Assembly: GCF_000426525.1 (NCBI RefSeq)
Contig: NZ_KE384533.1
Coordinates: 846,562 to 910,561 of the forward strand
Source of the DNA: Nocardioides alkalitolerans DSM 16699
GTDB taxonomy: Bacteria > Actinomycetota > Actinomycetes > Propionibacteriales > Nocardioidaceae
Direction of reading: 5' to 3'
DNA: 64,000 nt
Shown here: piece after piece, positions 42,702 through 49,920 of the stretch
How the letters are laid out: each line of letters begins with the position of its first letter
Numbering within the stretch: the stretch's first letter is position 1
Notes under the pieces: generated by a model
What the model was told of the DNA's origin: nothing
What the model saw: only the letters and a program-made list of their open reading frames with translations
The model's database searches: none
Position numbers and translations under genes: made by a program

Positions 42702-43072
42702 GCGGCGTTCCCTTCTCGGGTGGCGCCGTCGACCGCGGGAGCGGCCGGGCGCGGACGGATCATGTCGGTGACGGCGAGACCGCTCAGCGCGCCGAGGAAG
42801 GCCTCCCACTGCGTGTCGGGGATGCCGGCGGCGGCGAGCGCGCCCTGCACGTCGTCGTGCTCGCCGAGCGCCCGCACGAGGGCGACGAGCTCGGGACGCT
42901 TGAGGAACGTCAGCTTGCGGTTGCCGAAGTGGTAGGCGAGCGCCCCGAACGGCTCGGGCCGCAGCGCGACCGCGGGCGACAGCGCCCACGGCTCGTGGAG
43001 GCCGACGGCAGGTGCCGCGGTCGGTACGGCGGGGGCCGCCGCGTCGGTCGGGTCGTTCGGGGCGTCGCTCAT
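42698..43072 (-). CDS. mftB: Mycofactocin RiPP recognition protein MftB
   Basis: A 124-residue RiPP recognition element that binds the MftA leader and presents it to MftC. The core (about residues 28-105) has the family sequence WALSPAVALRPEPFGALAYHFGNRKLTFLKRPELVALVRAL. The first 25 residues are Ala/Pro-rich and probably disordered, as is the end. It begins 40 bases after the mftA stop and overlaps mftC by ATGA. Confidence 0.93.
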   Translation of the reverse strand: MSDAPNDPTDAAAPAVPTAAPAVGLHEPWALSPAVALRPEPFGALAYHFGNRKLTFLKRPELVALVRALGEHDDVQGALAAAGIPDTQWEAFLGALSGLAVTDMIRPRPAAPAVDGATREGNAA

Positions 43073-43112
43073 GTCCAGGGCTCCTGGGTCGCTCGGATGG
43101 TGGGCGAGCGGC

Positions 43113-43208
43113 TCAGTAGACGCCGCACATGCCGTCGATGGAGACCTCTTCGATGAGGAGCTCGGCGGTGAGCTCGGGGGTCTCGGTCGTCTCGTCGGGC
43201 TGGGTCAT
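43113..43208 (-). CDS. mftA: Mycofactocin precursor peptide MftA
   Basis: A 31-residue peptide, too short for routine gene finding. It begins MTQPDETTETPE, has the leader stretch ELLIEEVS and ends in the invariant core IDGMCGVY. The last two residues (Val-Tyr) become the mycofactocin redox centre after MftC, MftE and MftD act. AAGGAG lies 7 bases before the ATG. It is the first gene of the operon, and its start faces the divergent mftR gene 118 bases away. Confidence 0.97.
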   Translation of the reverse strand: MTQPDETTETPELTAELLIEEVSIDGMCGVY

Positions 43209-43326
43209 GACGGGTCTCCTTCACAGGGGGTGGACGGGTCGATGTGCTGTGCGCCACATTAATGACACCCGGTGCCGGATGGGAAGAGGTGCCCCGCGGA
43301 ACTGCCCGATCGGAGAGGATGCGCAG
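43209..43326. promoter_or_regulatory. Divergent promoter region mftA / mftR
   Basis: This gap separates the two divergent start codons. It holds one AT-rich spot, the palindrome cattaatg at 43257-43264, within a GC-rich context, flanked by ggtgcc direct repeats near 43272 and 43290. The promoter of mftA and the MftR operator should both be here, but I cannot fix the exact sites. Confidence 0.5.
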
Positions 43327-43926
43327 ATGGTCCACGAGCCGCGCCCCGGGGTCTTCGGTCGCCCGCGCACCACGACGCACGACGCCATCGAGTCGCGTGC
43401 GCTGGACCTCTTCGACGAGCGCGGCTTCGAGCAGACCACCGTCGACGACGTCGCGGCCGCCGCGGGCATCAGCCGCCGCACGCTCTTCCGCTACTTCTCG
43501 TCCAAGAACGACATCCCGTGGGGCCGGTTCGCCGACGGCCTCGCCGAGCTCGAGCGGCGCCTGGAGGCGTCGCCCACGGACGTGCCGCTCTGGCGCGCGC
43601 TCCACGAGGCGATCCTCGACTTCAACGAGCTGCCGCCCGGCGCCGAGGTGCAGCACCGCCGGCGCATGCGGCTGCTCCTCGAGACGCCGGCGCTGCAGGC
43701 GCACTCCGCGCTCATGTACGCCGAGTGGCGCGGCGTCGTGCAGCGGTTCGCGGCCCGTCGGTACGACGTCCCGGCCGACCACGTGCGCGCCGTCGTCGTC
43801 GGCCACGCGGCCCTCGCGGTGTCGCTCGCGGCCTACGAGGCCTGGCTCGCCCAGGACGACGCCGACCTCGTCGAGGTGCTCGACGAGGCCCTCGCGGCGT
43901 TGCGGGAGCACCTCGGAGCGGTCTGA
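43327..43926 (+). CDS. mftR: Mycofactocin system TetR regulator MftR
   Basis: A 199-residue TetR-family repressor with HTH GFEQTTVDDVAAAAGISRRTLFRYFSSKNDIPWG at about residues 36-70. The SRRTLFRYFSSKNDIPWGRF stretch is characteristic of the mycofactocin regulators, which are described as responding to long-chain acyl-CoAs and repressing the mft genes. It is divergent from mftA. GGAGAGG precedes the ATG. Confidence 0.92.
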   Translation: MVHEPRPGVFGRPRTTTHDAIESRALDLFDERGFEQTTVDDVAAAAGISRRTLFRYFSSKNDIPWGRFADGLAELERRLEASPTDVPLWRALHEAILDFNELPPGAEVQHRRRMRLLLETPALQAHSALMYAEWRGVVQRFAARRYDVPADHVRAVVVGHAALAVSLAAYEAWLAQDDADLVEVLDEALAALREHLGAV

Positions 43927-44151
43927 GCGCGCTCGGGGCCGGTGCCGGCGGCGGCCGGGCCCGACAGGATGAGCCCGACCGCCTGATCGGGAGCCGGGAC
44001 CTCCGCCGGCGAGGTCGGGGGCGCCGACCCGGCGGCGGAGGTGGCTCCGGGACCAGCGGCACCGTCGTGCCGCTGTCGGTGAGTCATCCGTTGCCCCCGT
44101 GGTGTCGGATTGGTCACAGCGCCGACTTTCTCGAGGTCGTCGCACGACGCA

Positions 44152-44184
44152 GCGAGCCCGGCCACCCACGGTGGCCGGGCTCGC
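44152..44184. terminator. Strong bidirectional terminator
   Basis: A perfect 15-bp stem (gcgagcccggccacc and complement) with a 3-base loop lies between the 3' ends of mftR and the following SDR gene. The rest of that 294-base gap shows no gene or other structure that I can support. Confidence 0.85.
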
Positions 44185-44220
44185 GTCGTACCGCAGGAGC
44201 GGTGGGCGGAGGAGGGGTCG

Positions 44221-44976
44221 TCAGCGCGGCGCCATGCGCAGCGCGCCGTCCATGCGGATGACCTCGCCGTTCAGGTAGTCGTGGTCGATGATCGCGAGCG
44301 CCAGCTGGGCGTACTCCTCGGGCCGCGCGAGGCGCTGCGGGAAGGGCACGCCCGCCGCGAGGCCGGCGCGGAACTCGTCGGAGACGGTGGCGAGCATCGG
44401 GGTCTCGACGATGCCGGGCGCGATCGTGCAGACGCGGATGCCGTGCTGCGCCAGGTCGCGGGCGGCCGGGAGCGTGAGGCCGACGACGCCACCCTTCGAG
44501 GAGGCGTAGGCCGCCTGGCCGACCTGCCCGTCGTACGCCGCGATGCTGGCGGTGTTGATGACCACGCCGCGGGCGCCGTGCTCGAGCGGCTCGGTCTGTG
44601 CGATCTGCTCGGCTGCGAGCGTCAGCACGTTGAACGTGCCGACGAGGTTGATCTGCACGACCTTGGCGTAGAGCGCGAGGTCGTGCGGACCCTTCTTGCC
44701 GAGGATGCGCGCCGACGGGCCGATGCCGGCGCAGCTGACGACCGTGCGCAGCGGCGCGCCCTCGGCGGCGGTCGCGACGGCCGCCGCGACCTGCTCGGGG
44801 TCGGTGACGTCGGTGCCGACGTAGGTCACGCCGTCGACGCTCGGGGCGTCCTCGATCGAGCCGGGCAGGTCGAGGCCGAAGACCTCGGCCCCCTGCGCGG
44901 CGAGGGCGGCGGCGGTGGCGGCGCCGAGTCCGGAGGCCGCGCCGGTGACGATCGCGGCGGTCTGGGCGAGCTGCAT
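44221..44976 (-). CDS. SDR-family oxidoreductase (3-hydroxyacyl-CoA dehydrogenase type 2-like)
   Basis: A 251-residue short-chain dehydrogenase similar to HSD17B10-type 3-hydroxyacyl-CoA dehydrogenases: TGAASGLGAATAAALA near residue 11, the long loop with INTASIAAYDGQVGQAAYASSKGGVVGLT (catalytic Ser, Tyr-x3-Lys near 155-170), and VRVCTIAPGIVETPML. It is 55 bases downstream of, and co-directional with, an acyl-CoA dehydrogenase gene, which suggests the pair carries out the two oxidation steps of a beta-oxidation-like pathway. The acyl substrate is unknown. Confidence 0.87.
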   Translation of the reverse strand: MQLAQTAAIVTGAASGLGAATAAALAAQGAEVFGLDLPGSIEDAPSVDGVTYVGTDVTDPEQVAAAVATAAEGAPLRTVVSCAGIGPSARILGKKGPHDLALYAKVVQINLVGTFNVLTLAAEQIAQTEPLEHGARGVVINTASIAAYDGQVGQAAYASSKGGVVGLTLPAARDLAQHGIRVCTIAPGIVETPMLATVSDEFRAGLAAGVPFPQRLARPEEYAQLALAIIDHDYLNGEVIRMDGALRMAPR

Positions 44977-45031
44977 GGGTTCTCCTGGGGGTGAGGCGGG
45001 CGTACGGCGGGCGGACGGCGGGGGAGCGGCG

Positions 45032-46201
45032 TCAGCGGACGAGCTCGAGGCCCGTCTGGGTCGAGGTGTCGAGCGAGCGGGCGATGACCATGCGCTGGAT
45101 CTGGTTGGTGCCCTCGAAGATCTGCATGACCTTGGCCTCGCGCATGTAGCGCTCGAGCGGGAAGTCGCGGGTGTAGCCGACGCCGCCGAGCACCTGGACG
45201 CCGTCGGTGGTGACCTTCATGGCGTTGTCGGTGGCGACGAGCTTGGCGACGCTGGCCTCGCGGCCGAACGGCAGGCCCTGGTCGCGCAGGCGGGCCGCGT
45301 GCAGGGTCACGGCGCGGGCGGACTGCACCGCCGCCTCCATGTCGGCGAGCACGAACCCGAGGCCCTGGTGGTCGACGATCCGCTTGCCGAACGCGGTGCG
45401 CTGCTGGGCGTAGGCGAGGGAGGCGTCGAGCGCGCCCTGGGCGAGACCGGTGGCGACGGCGGCGATGCCGAGACGACCGGAGTCGAGGCCGGCGAGCGCG
45501 ATGCGCAGGCCGTCGCCCTCCTCGCCGAGGCGGCGCTCGACCGGCACGCGGACGTTCTCGAACACCATGGTGGCCGTCGTCGACCCCATGAGGCCCATCT
45601 TGCGCTCGGGGTTGTCGGCGACGAGGCCCTCGGTGTCGGCCGGCACGAGGAAGCAGGAGATGCCGTTGCGGTCGTCGGAGGTGCGGGCCATGACCTTGTA
45701 GAAGTCGGCCTGCCCGCCGTGCGTCGTCCACGCCTTCGCGCCGTTGAGCACGTAGTGGTCGCCGTCGCGCCGCGCGGTCGTGCGCATCGCGGCCGGGTCG
45801 GAGCCGGCGTGCGCCTCGGAGAGGCAGTAGGCGCCGAGCAGGTCGCCGCCGAGCATGTCGGGCAGCCACTCCTTCTTCTGCTCCTCGGTGCCCTTGGTGA
45901 CGAGGCCGAAGCAGGAGAGTGCGTGCACCGAGACGCCGACGCCGACGCTCGCCCACACGCGGCCGAGCTCCTCGAGCACCTGCAGGTAGACCTCGTACGG
46001 CACCCCGCCGCCGCCGTGCTCCTCGGCGTACGGAAGGCCGAGGATCCCGGTCTGGCCGAGGAGGCGGAAGACGTCGCGCGGGAACTCCGCGCTCTCCTCG
46101 GCCTCGGCGGCCCGGGGGGCCAGCTCCTTGGTCGCGAGGTCGCGGACGAGGGCGATGAGGTCGACGGCCTCCTCGCTGGGCAGCAGGCGGCGTGCGGGCA
46201 C
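45032..46201 (-). CDS. Acyl-CoA dehydrogenase
   Basis: A 389-residue FAD-dependent acyl-CoA dehydrogenase. Both family signatures are present: AYCLSEAHAGSDPAAMRTTA near residue 125 and the C-terminal QVLGGVGYTRDFPLERYMREAKVMQIFEGTNQIQRMVIAR near 335-375, with the catalytic glutamate in FEGTNQIQ. The GTG start is close behind GGAG. It diverges from a TetR gene, and a 30-bp inverted repeat between them is the likely shared operator. Confidence 0.93.
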   Translation of the reverse strand: MPARRLLPSEEAVDLIALVRDLATKELAPRAAEAEESAEFPRDVFRLLGQTGILGLPYAEEHGGGGVPYEVYLQVLEELGRVWASVGVGVSVHALSCFGLVTKGTEEQKKEWLPDMLGGDLLGAYCLSEAHAGSDPAAMRTTARRDGDHYVLNGAKAWTTHGGQADFYKVMARTSDDRNGISCFLVPADTEGLVADNPERKMGLMGSTTATMVFENVRVPVERRLGEEGDGLRIALAGLDSGRLGIAAVATGLAQGALDASLAYAQQRTAFGKRIVDHQGLGFVLADMEAAVQSARAVTLHAARLRDQGLPFGREASVAKLVATDNAMKVTTDGVQVLGGVGYTRDFPLERYMREAKVMQIFEGTNQIQRMVIARSLDTSTQTGLELVR

Positions 46202-46236
46202 GGGAACTCCTCGGATCGCGGGGCGGGTCGTCCCGA

Positions 46237-46266
46237 ACGATACTGGACGACGTTCTGCAGTATCGT
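46237..46266. promoter_or_regulatory. Candidate TetR operator, 30-bp inverted repeat
   Basis: Nine-base arms acgatactg / cagtatcgt flank 12 bases that themselves contain a CGACG centre. It lies 36 bases from the acyl-CoA dehydrogenase start and 49 from the TetR start, in the middle of the divergent promoter region. Confidence 0.65.
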
Positions 46267-46314
46267 CTCCGGTACTGGTCGCGGTGTCGACCCTACGACG
46301 ACGAAAGGGTGGCG

Positions 46315-46899
46315 ATGGCCCGCACGACGCAACGTCCCCGCCGTACGGCGCGCCAGGACGCCCTGCTCGACCGGCTCGTCACGCTGTTCGCCGCCGAGGG
46401 GTTCGCCCGCCTCACCCTCGACGACATCGCCGCCCGGCTCAGCTGCTCGAAGACGACGCTCTACGCGCTGGCGTCGTCGAAGCAGGAGCTCGTGGTCGAG
46501 GCGGCGCGCCAGTACTTCCGCGTCGCGACCGCCGAGGTCGAGGCGGGTCTGGACGGGGTCGAGGGCTGCGGTCCGCGGATCGAGGCCTACCTGCGCGGCG
46601 TGGCCGCCTGCCTGCAGCCGTTGTCGCCCGCGTTCCTCGAGGACCTCTCGGGCTTCGCGCCCGCCGCGGCCGTCTACCGCCGCAACACCGAGGCCGCCGC
46701 CGACCGCATCCGGCAGCTGGTCAGCGCGGGTGTCGAGTCGGGCGAGCTGCGCCCGGTGCACGCCGGGTTCGTCGGCGAGATGGTCGCCGCCACGATGTTC
46801 GAGATCCAGCGGGGCCGGCTCTTCGAGCGCCTCGAGCTCACGGACGCCGAGGCCTACGCCGAGCTCGCCACCTTCGTGGTCACGGCGCTGACGGACTGA
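46315..46899 (+). CDS. TetR-family regulator of the adjacent acyl-CoA genes
   Basis: A 194-residue TetR protein with HTH GFARLTLDDIAARLSCSKTTLYALASSKQELVVEAA at about residues 30-65. The C-terminal domain is of the kind seen with acyl-CoA dehydrogenases. It is divergent from the acyl-CoA dehydrogenase-SDR pair, so it probably represses that pair and itself. The ATG was chosen because it starts just before the HTH arm; longer frames upstream run through the operator. Confidence 0.87.
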   Translation: MARTTQRPRRTARQDALLDRLVTLFAAEGFARLTLDDIAARLSCSKTTLYALASSKQELVVEAARQYFRVATAEVEAGLDGVEGCGPRIEAYLRGVAACLQPLSPAFLEDLSGFAPAAAVYRRNTEAAADRIRQLVSAGVESGELRPVHAGFVGEMVAATMFEIQRGRLFERLELTDAEAYAELATFVVTALTD

Positions 46900-46900
46900 G

Positions 46901-46922
46901 CGGGGCGCGGGCCTCCGCCCCG
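46901..46922 (+). terminator. Short hairpin after the TetR gene
   Basis: Seven-base arms cggggcg / cgccccg around an 8-base loop begin immediately after the TetR stop codon. This is a plausible but weak terminator. Confidence 0.4.
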
Positions 46923-47045
46923 AGACGGAGATCGGCGCGGTGGGACTCCGTCCCCGGACGGTGGCCCGAGCCGCGCTCGGGCAGGAGGGTGGGAAGGAAC
47001 CGATCCGTCCCCGGCCCGCCGTGGCCGTCCTGAGGAGTGACCCGC

Positions 47046-47225
47046 ATGAACCGCTCGACGACCGCCTCGACGCTCGGCTGGAGCACGCTGGTGCTGGCCG
47101 GCGCCACCGTCGTGCTCGTGATGACCGCCCTGCTGCCGTCGGCTGCGATCACCGCGGCGCTGGCCGTCGCCTGCCTGACGGGCTGGGACCACCTGCGCCG
47201 AGAGCGTCGTACGACGTCGGTCTGA
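47046..47225 (+). CDS. Small membrane protein of unknown function
   Basis: A 59-residue protein that is mostly hydrophobic: one long or two short transmembrane helices (LGWSTLVLAGATVVLVMTALL and AAITAALAVACLTGW), followed by a basic cytoplasmic end DHLRRERRTTS. GAGGAG lies 8 bases before the ATG, which is the best support for it. No family is recognised. Confidence 0.6.
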   Translation: MNRSTTASTLGWSTLVLAGATVVLVMTALLPSAAITAALAVACLTGWDHLRRERRTTSV

Positions 47226-47260
47226 CCGGCCCGCCCTCGAGGCGCTCCGACGGGCTCGGG

Positions 47261-47554
47261 TCAGGCGTCCTCGGCGATCCGCTGGTGGTGGTGGATCACC
47301 TCGGCGATGACGAAGTTGAGGAACTTCTCGGCGAACACCGGGTCGAGCCCGGCGGTCAGGGCGAGGTCGCGGAGCCGCTCGATCTGGCGCTCCTCGCGGG
47401 CCGGGTCGGCCGGCGGCAGCCCCTGCGTCGCCTTGAGCACGCCGACCTGCTGGGTGCACTTGAACCGCTCCGCGAGCAGGTGGACGAGCGCTGCGTCGAT
47501 GTTGTCGATGCTGGAGCGCAGGCGGAGGAGCTCGGGCGGCGCGTCGGAGGTCAC
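47261..47554 (-). CDS. Chorismate mutase, AroQ class
   Basis: A 97-residue all-helical enzyme that converts chorismate to prephenate for Phe and Tyr synthesis. The AroQ helix-1 pattern LLRLRSSIDNIDAALVHLLAERF is complete, and Lys-x-Thr follows in VGVLKATQGLPPADPAREERQIERL. Catalytic arginines at both ends are kept. The GTG start was preferred; the longer upstream frame is proline-rich and unlike the family. Confidence 0.9.
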   Translation of the reverse strand: MTSDAPPELLRLRSSIDNIDAALVHLLAERFKCTQQVGVLKATQGLPPADPAREERQIERLRDLALTAGLDPVFAEKFLNFVIAEVIHHHQRIAEDA

Positions 47555-47829
47555 GCCGCTCAGGATAGGAGCGCACGGTCCGACGCCCCACCCCGCGTCC
47601 ACGGGTGGTGGGGCGGGCGTCGTACGCGCCGGCGGGTCCGGGTGCATCCCGGGTCCAGGGCCGTCCCGTGTCCCGGGTCACCGCGAAAGCCGGTGGCTGC
47701 GCGTCGATGACTTCTGGCACCCTCGGGGGTCGACACCCCAGTGAGCCAACGACCCGGTGTCCCCCGGCCGGCCGCGCCCGTCGCGCGGCACCACGGCCGA
47801 CCGTCCGACGTACCCCCGAGGAGCACCAC

Positions 47830-49371
47830 GTGACCGACACCCGCGCCGAGAAGTCCGTGCCCGCGGGCCCGGCCACGCCGCCGGGCACGCCCGGGGGCGG
47901 TGCCGCGGACGCCCTGGACCGCCGCGACGTCGTCGTGATCGCCGTGCTGCTGGTCGCCAGCTTCGTCGTCATCCTGAACGAGACCGTCATGAGCGTGGCG
48001 ATCCCCGTGCTGCAGGTCGAGCTCGACATCGCGCCGAGCGTCGGGCAGTGGCTGACCACGGCGTTCCTGCTCACGATGGGCGTGGTCATCCCGCTCACCG
48101 GCTACCTGATCCAGCGGCTCGGCACGCGTCCCCTCTTCGGGCTCGCCATGAGCCTCTTCACCGCGGGCACGGCGATCGCGTTCGTGGCGCCCGGCTTCGA
48201 GGTGCTGCTGGTCGCGCGCATCGTGCAGGCGACCGGCACGGCGATCATGCTGCCGCTGCTCATGACCACGGTGATGACGCTCGTGCCGCCGTCGCGCCGC
48301 GGCGTGATGATGGGCAACATCTCGATCGTCATCTCGGTGGCGCCCGCGCTCGGCCCGACGGTGTCCGGCGTGATCCTCGACCACTTCGGCTGGCGCTGGA
48401 TCTTCGGCCTCGTGCTGCCCATCGCGGTCGCCGCGCTGGTGATCGGCCTGCGGATGGTGCGCTCGGTCTCGCCCACGTCCCCGGCGCGGATCGACCTCGT
48501 CTCGGTGCCGCTCGCGGTGCTCGGCTTCGGCGGCCTCGTCTACGGCCTCGTCGGGCTCGGCCACTCCGCCGAGGGCGGCTCGCACCTCCCGCCGTGGCTG
48601 CCGTTCCTCGTCGGCGGCGTCGCCCTCGTCGTGTTCGTGACGCGTCAGCTGGCCCTGGCCCGCGAGGACCGCGCGCTGCTCGACCTGCGGGTGTTCTCGT
48701 CGTACCAGTTCTGCGTCTGCATGGTCGCGATGCTCATCGCGATGGCCGCGATGCTGGGCACGCTCATCCTGGTGCCCTACTTCGCGCAGACCGTGCTCGA
48801 CTACGGGCCCACCCAGACGGGTCTGATCACGCTGCCCGGCGGCCTGCTGATGGGGCTGGCGGGCCCGATCGTGGGGCGCGTGTACGACGCCCGCGGCCCC
48901 CGCGTGCTGCTGGTGCCGGGCACGATCATGGTGAGCGGAGCGCTCTGGATGCTGACCCTGGTCGACCAGGAGACGTCGATGATGTGGCTGCTCGCCACCA
49001 ACATGCTGCTCTGCGTCGGCCTGGCCGCGACCTTCACGCCGCTCATGACGGCCGGCCTGGGCGCGGTGCCGCCGCCGCTCTACGCGCACGGCTCGGCGGT
49101 GCTCGGCACGTTCCAGCAGGTCGCGGGCGCGGCGGGCACGGCCCTCTTCGTCACCGTGATGACGGTCGTCGCCGCCCGCGAGCGGGACGCCGGGGTGGCC
49201 GAGGCCGCCGCCATCACCGAGGGCGTGCACACCGCGTTCCTGGTGGGCGCGTTCGTCTCGCTGCTGCTGGTCGCGGTGGCGACGCTGGTGCGGCGGCCGC
49301 CCGCGGAGCCTGCCGGTCCCGGCGATCCGGCCGTCGACCCGCACGGCGCCGACGCGACACGCGTGCCCTGA
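47830..49371 (+). CDS. MFS drug/proton antiporter, DHA2 (14-TM EmrB/QacA) family
   Basis: A 513-residue efflux transporter with about 14 transmembrane segments. Family motifs are FVVILNETVMSVAIPVLQ in helix 1 (with the membrane-embedded N-E pair), QWLTTAFLLTMGVVIPLTGYLIQRLGTR (motif A), and the helix-5 motif C APALGPTVSGVILDHFGWRW. Exported compounds cannot be predicted. The GTG start follows GAGGAG. The gene is divergent from chorismate mutase across a 275-base gap that contains a 9-bp inverted repeat around 47583-47614 and no gene. Confidence 0.92.
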   Translation: MTDTRAEKSVPAGPATPPGTPGGGAADALDRRDVVVIAVLLVASFVVILNETVMSVAIPVLQVELDIAPSVGQWLTTAFLLTMGVVIPLTGYLIQRLGTRPLFGLAMSLFTAGTAIAFVAPGFEVLLVARIVQATGTAIMLPLLMTTVMTLVPPSRRGVMMGNISIVISVAPALGPTVSGVILDHFGWRWIFGLVLPIAVAALVIGLRMVRSVSPTSPARIDLVSVPLAVLGFGGLVYGLVGLGHSAEGGSHLPPWLPFLVGGVALVVFVTRQLALAREDRALLDLRVFSSYQFCVCMVAMLIAMAAMLGTLILVPYFAQTVLDYGPTQTGLITLPGGLLMGLAGPIVGRVYDARGPRVLLVPGTIMVSGALWMLTLVDQETSMMWLLATNMLLCVGLAATFTPLMTAGLGAVPPPLYAHGSAVLGTFQQVAGAAGTALFVTVMTVVAARERDAGVAEAAAITEGVHTAFLVGAFVSLLLVAVATLVRRPPAEPAGPGDPAVDPHGADATRVP

Positions 49372-49385
49372 CGCACACTGGTCGC

Positions 49386-49823
49386 GTGGACGTGACCGCG
49401 TGCATCTACTCGCCCGACGGCGCGCTCCGGCTGACGCCGGACGCGTTCCTCGACGCCGCCCTCCGGTGGTGGCCCGAGGCCGTCGCGGTCGACGTGCGAC
49501 GCCGCGTGCCGCGCTCGCGCCGGGTCGGGGTCCGGGTGGGCGAGGTCGGGCGGTCGTCGTTCCAGGTCCGGCTCTCGCGCGACGGCACCGAGCTGGTCAC
49601 CGACGGCGACCACGTGCAGCAGATCTGGGTGGCGCTCTGGGCGCGGGCGCTGGTGCCGTACGACGCCCCGGGCCGCGTCGTGCTCGTCAACGCCGACGCG
49701 AGCGAGGCCGCGCTGCTGACGCCCGGCATGACCGCCGCGGAGGTCTGGTCGGCCTGGCGCGGGCAGACGCAGGAGTGGCAGCGGTTCGCCCGCGGGTGGC
49801 TCTCGGGGACCTTGGCGGGCTGA
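49386..49823 (+). CDS. Hypothetical protein
   Basis: A 145-residue soluble protein starting only 14 bases after the transporter stop. No domain is recognised. It contains a strand-rich middle (RVGVRVGEVGRSSFQVRLSRDGTELV) and a tryptophan-rich C-terminus (VWSAWRGQTQEWQRFARGWLSG). Codon usage matches its neighbours. The GTG start has no clear ribosome-binding site, and a GTG 6 bases on is an alternative. Confidence 0.6.
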   Translation: MDVTACIYSPDGALRLTPDAFLDAALRWWPEAVAVDVRRRVPRSRRVGVRVGEVGRSSFQVRLSRDGTELVTDGDHVQQIWVALWARALVPYDAPGRVVLVNADASEAALLTPGMTAAEVWSAWRGQTQEWQRFARGWLSGTLAG

Positions 49824-49920
49824 GCGGGCTGCGGGTCCTCCGACGGGTCGTCCGGGGCTGTCCACAGGCCCCGAGGGTCGCGCGACCGGGCTGTCGGACG
49901 GGCGTGGCAGGCTCTCCCGC

